From Myxococcota bacterium (lineage in GTDB: Bacteria; Myxococcota_A; UBA796; JAFGLY01), in contig JAJRWT010000117.1 of assembly GCA_024276675.1 (NCBI GenBank), positions 1 through 49,647 of the forward strand: DNA of 49,647 nucleotides. Reading direction: 5' to 3'. Below are positions 42,013 to 49,647 of this stretch, piece by piece. A model generated the notes under the pieces. It saw nothing but the letters and a program-made list of their open reading frames with translations, was not told the DNA's origin and ran no database searches. A program made the translations under genes and the position numbers. Positions within the stretch are counted from its first letter, which is position 1. Each line of letters begins with the position of its first letter.

Positions 42013-42669
42013 GTGCTCAAGACGTTCTACCGAATCCTGAAGAACAACTTCCTGGTGGGCCTGGTGGCCCTGCTGCCCATCTACGTCACCATACGTGTCG
42101 TGCTGGCACTGCTCCACCACGTGGACCAGTTCATGGCCCCCTATCTCCAGGATATCCTGCAGGGCCGGCAAATACCGGGCCTGGGAGCGGTGGTCACTTT
42201 CCTGTTGATCACCCTGGCGGGCTTCCTGATGAAGTCCATGCTCTTTCGCAAGACCGGGACGATCCTGGAAAACCTCATCGCGTCGATACCATTCGTCAGG
42301 ACCATCTACACGTCGGTCAAACAGGTGCTCCAACCCCTGCTGGGCGATGACCGCCACAAGGCATTCAAACACGTGGTGGCCTTCGAATGGCCCGGCAATG
42401 GCATCTGGGTCATGGGGTTCCTGGTGAAGGAACCCGATGGTGAACCCTCCCCGGACGACGACGTACTGGTGTTCCTCCCCACCAACCACCTGCACCTGGG
42501 TTTTGTCCTGGCGCTCAAGCGCAGCAAGCTCCGTATCCTGGACATGTCCATAGAAGAAGCCCTTCGCACCCAGTTTTCCCTGGGCGTGGCGGCACCGGAT
42601 CACTCGATGATGGGCAACACGCTATCAACCGGCCTGGTGCGAGCGGCCGACTTGCCGGCGGAAGAGTAG
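42013..42669 (+). CDS. DUF502 membrane protein
   Basis: Protein of 218 residues starting MLKTFYRILKNNFLVGLVALLPIYVT, with a second membrane span GAVVTFLLITLAGFLMKSM. GTILENLIASIPFVRTIYTSVKQVLQ and the ending with the GxWVMGFLVKE and VLVFLPTNHLHLG blocks are diagnostic of DUF502. Function unknown; bacterial members may be transport-associated. GTG 42013 is the start, with AGGA three bases before and GGAGAT further up, so it is not certain. Convergent with the peptidase gene. Confidence 0.85.
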   Translation: MLKTFYRILKNNFLVGLVALLPIYVTIRVVLALLHHVDQFMAPYLQDILQGRQIPGLGAVVTFLLITLAGFLMKSMLFRKTGTILENLIASIPFVRTIYTSVKQVLQPLLGDDRHKAFKHVVAFEWPGNGIWVMGFLVKEPDGEPSPDDDVLVFLPTNHLHLGFVLALKRSKLRILDMSIEEALRTQFSLGVAAPDHSMMGNTLSTGLVRAADLPAEE

Positions 42670-42772
42670 TCGCCGCGGGCACTCCCACTCCTGGGCTGCC
42701 CGGCGCCCAACAGCGGGCGGCAGAAGCTCAGCGTGGCTCGCCCACGCCCGACATGGCAGTTACACCGAACAC

Positions 42773-43813
42773 TCAGCTCGGAGACGGTACGGGCTCGCCG
42801 GGCGCGGGAGTCCTGGCGTAGTTACCCGCCAGTATGTCCAGGAAGCTGCCGTTTTCGACCCATTGCAGCAGGTGCATGATACGCCAGGTGGCGAAGGGAT
42901 GGCTCCGGTTCATGGTGAGCAGCATCATGAACAGGTTGTCCAGCCTGGAAGAGTTCTCGGCGTTTTCCAGTTTCCTGGCCTGCTCTATGAACGGACCCAG
43001 CTTCAGCCGGGTCCGGGAGTTGGTGCCTGGTCTGAAGCCACCGGCCAGCTTCAGGTGGACCTGCAAGCAGGCCCGCAGGTCCCGACTTCCCAGCAACGAG
43101 GCTCGGTCGGCCGTCAGCTCGGCGCAACGTGCCCACTTGTACAGGGCCAACTGCAATGGCATGGAGAAGGCGCTGACCACCGCGCTGCGCAGGCTCCCGA
43201 TGACGAACAACAGCCGCGCCATGGTCTGGTACAGGATGTGGTCGGCGTGAAGGTGGCCCATCTCGTGGGCAAGTATGGCCACCACTTCCTGGTCATCCAT
43301 CTGGTCCAACAGGGCTGCCTTCACCACGATCACCGGATCCTTGACACCCATGGTCATGGCGTTCATGAAGGGCGACTCCCCAAGAAAAATAGCAGGGCGA
43401 ACGGTAATACCCAGGCGCGTCCGGGCCAGGTCCAGCAGGGCCACGAGTTCCGGAAACTGCTGGTCGCCACAGGCAACGGTGCTGGACATGGCGTAGAGAT
43501 GGAACATGCGCTCGTTGACGTTGGCCAGGATCCATCGCAACAAGGCGGGAAAACCGGGCAATGATCTGAGGGTCTTCAAGGAGTTCCTGTCCAGGGCATG
43601 TTCATAGGCCGCGGAAGCCAGGCCATCCAGGGGTTCGTCCCTGCCCAGGAAAAGTGCTTCTCCACAAGCACCGCAGCGACAACTCTGGGAGTCCAGGACG
43701 GCCGTGGGGATGGAGACACGGTTCTTCTTCCTGCAATGGCGGCAGGGAATCAACCTGGAGGGTGGATTGCGGGGCCAGAGCAGTTCAGCGAGCCTCTGCT
43801 GGGATTCATCCAT
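42773..43813 (-). CDS. M48-family metallopeptidase with N-terminal zinc ribbon
   Basis: Protein of 346 residues. A zinc ribbon at 23-52 (IPCRHCRKKNRV ... SCRCGACGEAL) precedes a membrane-type M48 core with AILAHEMGHLHADH (His183, Glu184, His187) and the downstream Glu in CAELTADRASLL as third ligand. A hydrophobic segment (RLLFVIGSLRSAVVSAFSM) follows. M48 members clip membrane or envelope proteins. The ribbon is a less usual addition. Its ATG 43813 overlaps the EcsC gene stop by eight bases, so they are co-translated. Confidence 0.9.
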   Translation of the reverse strand: MDESQQRLAELLWPRNPPSRLIPCRHCRKKNRVSIPTAVLDSQSCRCGACGEALFLGRDEPLDGLASAAYEHALDRNSLKTLRSLPGFPALLRWILANVNERMFHLYAMSSTVACGDQQFPELVALLDLARTRLGITVRPAIFLGESPFMNAMTMGVKDPVIVVKAALLDQMDDQEVVAILAHEMGHLHADHILYQTMARLLFVIGSLRSAVVSAFSMPLQLALYKWARCAELTADRASLLGSRDLRACLQVHLKLAGGFRPGTNSRTRLKLGPFIEQARKLENAENSSRLDNLFMMLLTMNRSHPFATWRIMHLLQWVENGSFLDILAGNYARTPAPGEPVPSPS

Positions 43814-44555
43814 CCTGGGCCTCCTTTTCCTGCACCACCACGGCATCCACCACGTCGTCGGGGGAATCGGCTTCCCGGGCTTCGGCCCGCCGGGCCTTCA
43901 GTTCTTCCTTGCACCTGGCCCCCACGCGCCGCGTGAGGGAACGGTTCATGGATGAACCAACCGCCACTCCCACTACCGGGATGAGCCTGCCAAAGCCGCG
44001 AGAAACCTGCCGCAGGGCGATACGCGAGGCCACCTGCACCAGGAGCTTTGGCACCTGCCTGGGAGCGTAGTTCCAAATGGACATGTCTTCGTTGGCTTCT
44101 GCAACGGAGCTGCCTTTGTGTTCGCCATCCCCGCCCTGGGCATCGGCGGTGGCCCAAGACGCCAACAAGAAAGCCAGCCGACGCTCATGGGCTTCCCTGA
44201 TATCGAAGCCGTAGCACCAGCTCATGGCCAGGGCCATCTCCACTTCGAACTTTAGCATGAGCGACAGGTCCAGCAGGGTGCCCCCGGTGAGGGCCAGAGC
44301 GGTACCCAACCCGGGCAGCATGGCGGGCAGGGAGGAGACCCCCCCGGAGACAGCCGAACGGTATGCAAAATGCTCCACGAGGCGATCAGCCACCTCGTCA
44401 CGCAGGGCTTCTTCTTCCAGGGATGGCCATGCCTCGCGAGCCTGCCGCCAGTGCCTGTCCACCGTGGCGATGATGGACTCGGCATCGTCCACCACACGTT
44501 CCACGGCGTCCATGAGTTTCCGACCCTTTTCTTCATGGGCTTTGTCTTTGTTCAT
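43806..44555 (-). CDS. EcsC-family protein
   Basis: Protein of 249 residues. A basic and acidic helical start (MNKDKAHEEKGRKLMDAVER) leads into the EcsC signature: VSSLPAMLPGLGTALALTGG, LLDLSLMLKFEVEMALAMSW, then a central charged insert and RLIPVVGVAVGSSMN. Two hydrophobic stretches may bury in the membrane. EcsC of Bacillus belongs to an ABC exporter operon linked to competence and secretion; the function is not defined. ATG 44555 has GGAA upstream. The gene overlaps the M48 peptidase, and the pairing suggests a joint role in envelope protein control (inference). Confidence 0.82.
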   Translation of the reverse strand: MNKDKAHEEKGRKLMDAVERVVDDAESIIATVDRHWRQAREAWPSLEEEALRDEVADRLVEHFAYRSAVSGGVSSLPAMLPGLGTALALTGGTLLDLSLMLKFEVEMALAMSWCYGFDIREAHERRLAFLLASWATADAQGGDGEHKGSSVAEANEDMSIWNYAPRQVPKLLVQVASRIALRQVSRGFGRLIPVVGVAVGSSMNRSLTRRVGARCKEELKARRAEAREADSPDDVVDAVVVQEKEAQDG

Positions 44556-44919
44556 ATGATTCGTTCCGGTTTGTGGTTGTTTTCCAGGTCCACCGGCTCC
44601 ATTCGAGCCAGCCGGGATCTTCGGTCTGAAAGTTCCCGTCCCGAGAGAGATCGCCTGGAGATACTCGCCCGGGGCCCACTTTATTGCAGTCCCAGCACAA
44701 AACCACGTCCTGGCCACCTTTTTGGCTACTGGGTCCCCGTCCGGAAAGGCTCCCGTCGCTGGAGCCTGGCTCCAGCTTTGATTCGGCAGGCTCGATGTGG
44801 ATGCAGCGGCACTCTCCCTCCGGGGCCAGGAGTTGGACCCGGGCAGTTCCGGGCCGGCGCGACTGCGGTTGGAGTCGGAACAGGGGCCGCCCACCCATGC
44901 CGGAACCGCCCAACCTCCA
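44556..44919. other. Intergenic region with a repeat fragment
   Basis: The 364 bases between the EcsC and PNPOx-like genes have no gene I can support. A fragment of the interspersed element, GTCCCCGTCCGGAAAGGCTC with CCGTCGCTGG after it, lies at about 44733-44765 and matches one terminal repeat. The rest shows no recognisable feature. Confidence 0.5.
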
Positions 44920-45753
44920 TCAAAACTCGGTGACGGGCACGGGAAGCCGAGGGGGGAACACCTGCCCCTGCCGGGGTGGCATGGAGTTGTAGACCCAGTC
45001 CAGGTCCAGTACGCGCATGCCGGGGAGGCCCTTCATGCGGCGTATCTTGCCGCGGAGGAGCACACTCTCGGTCTGGGCGTTGAGGGCCAGCAACGCCACG
45101 ACGCTGCCATCGGGCAGGTGGCGCAGGGAGGCCCCACCCCCCAGGCTGGACAGGAGCAGGCGGCCCCGGCCCGCCGCCGCGCCGGCCACCGCCGTGGCTA
45201 TCTCGGGAAAGCCGTCGGGCCCCACAAAGCTGGCAAAACGCAAGGTGGTGGGAGCGTTCAAGAGCGAACAGGCCCAGGGTTTCAAGGCCCGCGTGGGATT
45301 GGACACACCCAGCACGGGGCCCGCCATTCTGGCCAGGGCGGTTCCGGCAAGCATGGAAGAGATGGGCAGGCCCTGCTTTTCGCTCACGGCCAGCAGGTCC
45401 ATGTAGTGGACGCTGTGGATGCCAAAGTAGGAGTTGTACCTGAACATGGGCTGCTTGTTGAAGGCAACGTAGTCCTCGCCCTCGGTCGCCACCCTGGTCC
45501 ACCTGGCGCGACCTGTCCAGTACTCCCTGGACAATGTCATCACGAGAAAACCGACCCTGGGATTGGAACGGACGTGGTGCTTGCTCAAACCCTCGCAGAA
45601 CTGGCCCCAGATGAGTTCAGTGGGGCTCCTGGCCTTGATCGTGGTGATGAGGGTGAGATGGGGAAGCCCTCGCGGCCCGATGGTGGCCAGAATCCCGATC
45701 TTGGCATCGGGTTCGAAGGCCGCCATGTCCTGGGTGTCGAGTCTGGTTTTCAT
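44920..45753 (-). CDS. Pyridoxamine 5'-phosphate oxidase-like (FMN split-barrel) protein
   Basis: Protein of 277 residues with two split-barrel halves. The first, KIGILATIGPRGLPHLTLIT, ELIWGQFCEG and NPRVGFLVMT, is the flavin-binding PNPOx-like fold; the second, TTLRFASFVGPDGFPEIATA, repeats it. Flavin or F420 binding is likely; the substrate is unknown. GGAGG lies nine bases before ATG 45753. It lies 75 bases after the glycyl-radical activase on the same strand and could be co-transcribed with it. Confidence 0.75.
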   Translation of the reverse strand: MKTRLDTQDMAAFEPDAKIGILATIGPRGLPHLTLITTIKARSPTELIWGQFCEGLSKHHVRSNPRVGFLVMTLSREYWTGRARWTRVATEGEDYVAFNKQPMFRYNSYFGIHSVHYMDLLAVSEKQGLPISSMLAGTALARMAGPVLGVSNPTRALKPWACSLLNAPTTLRFASFVGPDGFPEIATAVAGAAAGRGRLLLSSLGGGASLRHLPDGSVVALLALNAQTESVLLRGKIRRMKGLPGMRVLDLDWVYNSMPPRQGQVFPPRLPVPVTEF

Positions 45754-45828
45754 TGGGCCGGGCCTCCGGTCGGAAGGGTGAGTTGAACAGGTGAGCCGAA
45801 GCCTCGGGGTGGAGTCTTTCCAGGCTTG

Positions 45829-46797
45829 TCACCCGGTGGCGCCGACAGGTACGACCAAGTTGGGATCCGACAGGACGGAACGGGCGCTTCGGTGGAAATG
45901 TTCCAGCTCTTCTCCGGTCAGAAGTGGTACGTCGGCGTAGCTCCATTCAAGGCCCAGACGCTGGTACTGTCGAGTACATAGCCTGTTGAAGGCACAGAGT
46001 TCCCATCTGCCCACCACGTCGGACAGGTGGGCCTGGATGAAACGCCCGATGGCCAACAGGTTGGGATCCGTCGCGGTGGCGCCGGGGATCAACGGGGTCC
46101 GTATCCAGAGCCGGCAGGCAGGATGGCTTCGCACATGCTCCGCCACGGCCAGGAGATTATCCAGGATGAGTCGGTTGCTCCTGCCGGTGAACTGCCGGTG
46201 CAGATGAGACTCCATGAGCTTGATGTCGAAGAGCACGAGGTCTGCTCCCGCCGACAGATCCAGGAGCACTTCCTGTTTGCAGTGGCCGCAGGTGTCGAGG
46301 GCCACGTGGATACCCTCTGAACGGCAGCGGGACATCAGCGCCGAGGCGAAACGAGGCTGCATGCTGGGTTCGCCCCCGGAGAGCGTGACTCCTCCCCGGG
46401 AGTTTTCGTAGTAGGCCCTGTCCTTGAGTAGCTCCGCCAGAACCTGCTCCACGCCGCGATGGTCCCCCAGGCTCTGCATTGCCCCGGTGGGGCAGGCCTC
46501 CACGCATCCGCCGCAACAACGGCAATCGCGCCGGACAATTCCCCCGGGCAGGGCTTCCAGGGCATCGTGGGGGCAGGTTTCCACGCAGGTGCCGCAGCCC
46601 ATGCACAACCAGTCGTGCCAGACAACCCTGGGGGCGTGATCGATGCTCTCGGGGTTGTGGCACCAGGCACAGGAAAGGGGGCAGCCCTTGAAAAACACCG
46701 TGGTGCGAATACCCGGGCCGTCCTCGGTGGACATCCGTTGGATGTTGAGGATCCTGCCCCGAACCTCGCCTTTCCCCGGGGTTTCGCTATGCGGCAT
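45829..46797 (-). CDS. Glycyl-radical enzyme activating enzyme (radical SAM)
   Basis: Protein of 322 residues. The radical SAM motif CxxxCxxC lies in FFKGCPLSCAWCHNPES. Two ferredoxin-type clusters follow, CMGCGTCVETCPHDA and CRCCGGCVEACPTGA, and VTLSGGEPSMQP binds AdoMet. The two extra clusters are typical of the activases of glycerol-dehydratase-type glycyl radical enzymes; the PFL activase lacks them. It installs the glycine radical on the enzyme encoded 14 bases upstream. ATG 46797 has GGGAG before it. Confidence 0.95.
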   Translation of the reverse strand: MPHSETPGKGEVRGRILNIQRMSTEDGPGIRTTVFFKGCPLSCAWCHNPESIDHAPRVVWHDWLCMGCGTCVETCPHDALEALPGGIVRRDCRCCGGCVEACPTGAMQSLGDHRGVEQVLAELLKDRAYYENSRGGVTLSGGEPSMQPRFASALMSRCRSEGIHVALDTCGHCKQEVLLDLSAGADLVLFDIKLMESHLHRQFTGRSNRLILDNLLAVAEHVRSHPACRLWIRTPLIPGATATDPNLLAIGRFIQAHLSDVVGRWELCAFNRLCTRQYQRLGLEWSYADVPLLTGEELEHFHRSARSVLSDPNLVVPVGATG

Positions 46798-46811
46798 GGT
46801 GCTCCCACCTG

Positions 46812-49313
46812 TCACAGGGTCCTGTGGCTCTCGCGAGCGATGATTTCGTCCTGGAGTTCGCGGCCTATGCTGGTGAAGTAGGCGTTGTAACCCGTGACTC
46901 GCACCAAGAGGTGGCGATGGCGGCCAGGGTGGGCCTGGGCCTCCTTGAGGGTGTCGGCGTCCAGCATGTTCACCTGCAGGGCCGTGCCGCCGTTTTCGCA
47001 GTAGCCCTTCAGGAAAGCCTTGAACTTCTGGCGATGCTCGGAATCCCGCAGGATGCTCGGGTTGAAGGTGATGGTGTGGCTGGCGCCGTTGGGAAGAGAG
47101 CAGAGGTAATCCCGGAAGTCGCCCCTGGTACTCCGCCCACCCAGCGCCTTTCCCACCGAGTTGGCGTTGGCGGTGGGCCCCTTGGTGTCGGCTCCGTTGG
47201 AAGGGCATATTGCGTTGGACAGAAACTGCCCCTTCGGCCTGCCGTCGGCGCTGGCGGCCATCACGTAGCCGTCCCCGACCCAGTAGTTCCAGCTCAACAT
47301 GCCCGGCCTGAAGCGCCGGCCCGTGGACCTGGTGGTATGACGCCAGGTTTCTTCGGTCCACAGATCCATCACGCTTCGCGCAAGGGCATCCGCTTCGTCG
47401 TCGTCGCGGCCGTACTTGGGGGCCTTGTACCTGGCCCTGGCCTGCAAGACCTGGTGGCCTTCCCAGTTGTCGCGTAGAGCCTGGACCAGCTCGCGCATGG
47501 AACATTCCTTTTTTTCGAAGACCAGGTAACGAATGGCCAGGAGCGAATCAACGGTGGTGGCGAAAGTCACCCCTTCTATGGTCACGAAACCCAACTCGGC
47601 CCCGCCCCGGGTGACGTCCAGACCCTTTTCGGCGCAGCCTCGCACCAGGCAGGAGAGGTAGGGGGTGGGAGCGAACCTGGCCCGGATCTCTTCGCTTCGT
47701 TCGTACAGCTCCACGGCTCTGCGGACGATGTGGCCCAACTGGACCTGAAAGGCGCCATAAAACTGCTCCCAGGAAGAAAAATCACCGGGGTCGCCCGTGG
47801 GAGCGCCGTCCTGGCGAATGGGGTCTTCCTTGCCGGTTATGGGGTCTATGGCCGGAACCAGGTCTTTCCCTCCGGTCAGCGCCAGCTCCACGGCTTTCAA
47901 CAGGTTCAGGTTCACATCCACGGTCCCGGAGCGGTCGTTGCCTGGCATGGTGTTCTCCAGGCATCCCACCGAGACATAGTCGTGCACGTTGTCGGCGTTG
48001 ATGAGATCCTGGCAGCCTGCCATGCGGGCCTCTCGCATGAGCCCGGCCATGGAGCGTTCGTCGAAGTTGAGCAGGAACGGAGCCCCCTGGCTGGTGGAGA
48101 TCATGTCCACCACCTTGTCCAGCAGCGGCTCGGGCGAAGCCCGGTGGAGCCGCACGTTGGGTTTTGGCTCCAGTATTGGGCTCATTTCGTCGATGACCTC
48201 CAGGATGGCATAGGTGAGATCGTTGGAGGCATCGCCCCCGTCGGCCCCCATGCCCGACAGGGTGATCAACTGCCCGAATCCCGCTGTTATCCCCTGGTTG
48301 CCACCCACCTGGATCATCGCATCGTAGACCGTATTTGCGTGAAACCAGAAGCAGCGGAGGATCTCCTTTCCCATCTCGCGCTCCATGCCCCTGGCCAACG
48401 AACGCTCCCAGAAGGGGAAGAGGTACTGGTCCATTCGGCCAAAACTCACGCCGGGCCCGGGATAGCATTCATCGGCCATGACCAGCATGTGGTTGAGCCA
48501 GAGGGCCTGGACGGCCTCCCAGAAAGTGGTGGGAGGCTCCCACGGAACCCTGGAGAGGTTGGCGGCCATCTGTAGGAGTTCGCGCCGGCGCTCCGGGTTG
48601 GCTTCGGCCGCCGCCAGCTCGCGACACAGGTCTGCGTAGCGCCTGGCCAGCTCCCTGGGCATACCCGCGGCCACGCGCATGGCCCGCAACTGCGCGCCCC
48701 TGGGGCCGCGCTTTTCCGCGGGGGAAAGCGCGGCAAGGCGGGCGTCCAGGTCGGCGGCGATACCCTTCCAACCCAATTGAAGAGCACGCTCGTGGTCCGG
48801 AACGATGTGCCCTGACGTGGCGCCAGCGTTCCCGTAGCCATGCCCGTGAAACCACTTCACCGCCTGGCGGACCCCCCTGGCACCCATGACCATGCGGTCG
48901 CGCTTCCGCGCTTCGGAGCGCGAGAGACATCGCGAGGCAAGGATGTTGAAGCGAGCACCCGCCAGCAGGTCCCCGGGAAGGATCTCCTGGGGTACCCTGT
49001 TGACCATCACTTCCCTGATGAACCAGGCCCTGCGCTCCACCAGGCTCTTCTTCCAGAAGCCCCCGGGAAGCTCCACCTGGTTGGCCGCCTGCAGGGTGGA
49101 CGAACGAAATGGCTGGAGGAAGGCGTAGGTTTCCGGGACGATGTAGTAGGTGATTTCATCGTACACGAGATCCCAGGCTGTGCCGGTGGTCCAACAGGTG
49201 AACTCGTTGTTCCATGCGCGATCGAGCCCCTGGAAGAAATACTCCCGAAGCCAGCGAATCCTTGGCGATAGACCGTGGGGCTGTTTTATGGCAACTGCCT
49301 GCTGTGGGCTCAT
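46812..49313 (-). CDS. Glycyl radical enzyme of PFL/glycerol-dehydratase type, substrate unknown
   Basis: Protein of 833 residues. The C-terminal radical motif is LLVRVTGYNAYFTSIGRELQ, radical on Gly808. The active-site loop is VSVGCLENTMPGND with thiyl Cys451 and Glu453; the Cys-x-Glu is shared with eliminase-type enzymes (glycerol, choline, isethionate and hydroxyproline classes) and some decarboxylases. The residue after Glu is Asn and the loop differs from the GCVEP of choline lyase, so no class fits clearly. Needs the activase next to it; works without oxygen. ATG 49313 has GGGGAG six bases before; the frame reaches 49340. No microcompartment genes are nearby. Confidence 0.92.
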   Translation of the reverse strand: MSPQQAVAIKQPHGLSPRIRWLREYFFQGLDRAWNNEFTCWTTGTAWDLVYDEITYYIVPETYAFLQPFRSSTLQAANQVELPGGFWKKSLVERRAWFIREVMVNRVPQEILPGDLLAGARFNILASRCLSRSEARKRDRMVMGARGVRQAVKWFHGHGYGNAGATSGHIVPDHERALQLGWKGIAADLDARLAALSPAEKRGPRGAQLRAMRVAAGMPRELARRYADLCRELAAAEANPERRRELLQMAANLSRVPWEPPTTFWEAVQALWLNHMLVMADECYPGPGVSFGRMDQYLFPFWERSLARGMEREMGKEILRCFWFHANTVYDAMIQVGGNQGITAGFGQLITLSGMGADGGDASNDLTYAILEVIDEMSPILEPKPNVRLHRASPEPLLDKVVDMISTSQGAPFLLNFDERSMAGLMREARMAGCQDLINADNVHDYVSVGCLENTMPGNDRSGTVDVNLNLLKAVELALTGGKDLVPAIDPITGKEDPIRQDGAPTGDPGDFSSWEQFYGAFQVQLGHIVRRAVELYERSEEIRARFAPTPYLSCLVRGCAEKGLDVTRGGAELGFVTIEGVTFATTVDSLLAIRYLVFEKKECSMRELVQALRDNWEGHQVLQARARYKAPKYGRDDDEADALARSVMDLWTEETWRHTTRSTGRRFRPGMLSWNYWVGDGYVMAASADGRPKGQFLSNAICPSNGADTKGPTANANSVGKALGGRSTRGDFRDYLCSLPNGASHTITFNPSILRDSEHRQKFKAFLKGYCENGGTALQVNMLDADTLKEAQAHPGRHRHLLVRVTGYNAYFTSIGRELQDEIIARESHRTL

Positions 49314-49333
49314 GATGGCTCCCCTGCTTTGTG

Positions 49334-49378
49334 GTTCCATGGCGGAAATGGCGGACCGAACCTTTTCCCGATGGGAAC
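49334..49378 (+). repeat. Short 45-bp derivative of the interspersed element
   Basis: Contains GGAAATGGCGGACCGA of the left end directly joined to CCTTTTCCCGATGGGAAC of the right end, as if the interior had been deleted. It lies in the 5' leader of the glycyl radical enzyme gene, 21 bases before the ATG. Confidence 0.55.
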
Positions 49379-49420
49379 CCGGTAACTGCTGGAGTGCCAG
49401 GTATTGTAGCCCAAAACGGC

Positions 49421-49460
49421 ACCGTACCGACAGGCAAGGTCGGTACGGTCATCGTTTTTT
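49421..49460 (+). terminator. Strong hairpin with T tract upstream of the glycyl radical enzyme
   Basis: ACCGTACCGAC (49421-49431) and GTCGGTACGGT (49439-49449) form a perfect 11-bp stem with a 7-nt loop. On the plus strand six T (49455-49460) follow; on the minus strand only a short T4 in GCCGTTTTGG. No plus-strand gene ends nearby, so it may stop a gene beyond the window on the minus strand or attenuate the enzyme operon. Confidence 0.6.
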
Positions 49461-49490
49461 CCTGGTCGTTCGCCTTGGTGATGCGATCTA

Positions 49491-49647
49491 GTTCCCATCC
49501 GGAAATGGCGGACCGAGCGGGAGCGAGTCGCTTTCGAGCCAGGCGCGTCCGCGTAACCCGCCGGAATAGCAGCGCTATTTCAAGTGGTTGCGCGGGCGCG
49601 CATGGCGAAGGAATGGGCCGCTCCGGCGACGGGAGCCTTTTCCGGAT
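49491..49647 (+). repeat. MITE-like interspersed element, copy E (cut by the window edge)
   Basis: Starts GTTCCCATCCGGAAATGGC and runs to GGGAGCCTTTTCCGGAT at the edge; only a few terminal bases appear missing. It is the reference copy used for the family: the ends are inverted repeats and the interior aligns with copies at 7700 and 21018. Confidence 0.8.

Noticed and set aside
46812..49313. Choline trimethylamine-lyase (CutC)
   Set aside because: The Cys loop reads GCLEN and not GCVEP, and no microcompartment genes accompany it.

Overview
The window looks like a piece of chromosome from a GC-rich, Gram-negative bacterium related to the deltaproteobacterial groups (Myxococcota or Desulfobacterota-like); this placement is inferred. 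The supporting signs are a type IV pilus set with a sigma-54 regulator, an LpxH-like lipid A hydrolase, MreB, exported AgmX/PglI-type and lipobox proteins, a glycyl radical enzyme, a two-cluster ferredoxin and corrinoid methyl transfer. The last three suggest an anaerobic or facultative life. I see no rRNA, tRNA, CRISPR array, transposase or phage gene. Most sequence is densely packed core-type genes.

Layout. 1-723 holds no convincing gene but two families of 62-bp-period direct repeats. 0.7-4.3 kb (minus) carries an ABC-F ATPase, a FAD oxidoreductase and a GtrA-like membrane protein. 4.5-15.8 kb mixes envelope and exported proteins: an acidic hypothetical protein, a YfhO-type membrane protein, an AgmX-like exported protein, a long S41 protease, a histidine-kinase-like protein with no ATPase domain, an exported DUF2225-like TPR protein and a TMTC-type membrane/TPR protein. 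16-18.4 kb is a two-gene nucleotide-sugar operon, an SDR epimerase plus a DegT-family enzyme whose PLP lysine is replaced by histidine. Next come a DUF3604 PHP-domain protein, a ferredoxin, a small lipoprotein and a HelD-like helicase. 24-29 kb is pilA, pilR, pilS and pilC, with a sigma-54 promoter and TGTC repeats before pilA. 29.3-35.2 kb has cutA, sppA, mreB, an LpxH-like gene and three unknown or poorly known genes.

The most interesting block is 35.4-39.2 kb (plus): a corrinoid protein, a zinc homocysteine methyltransferase and a MetH-type reactivation domain, overlapping by four bases each, followed by an MttB-superfamily methyltransferase with no pyrrolysine codon. These are three of the four modules of cobalamin methionine synthase as separate proteins. 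The folate module is absent, and an MttB-type enzyme, a family that demethylates methylated amines, sits in its place. I infer a route from a quaternary amine to methionine that bypasses folate. After it come a nitroreductase, a neutral-ceramidase-family protein without a signal peptide, a DUF502 membrane protein, an M48 peptidase/EcsC pair, and a PNPOx-like protein next to a glycyl radical enzyme and its activase (45-49.3 kb).

A second unusual element is a family of about 160-180 bp non-coding repeats with imperfect terminal inverted repeats (GTTCCC.TCCGGAAA.GGC). Three long copies lie at 7700, 21018 and 49491, a diverged copy at 39239, a 45-bp copy at 49334 and end fragments elsewhere. They sit in gene-flanking DNA and look like non-autonomous mobile elements.
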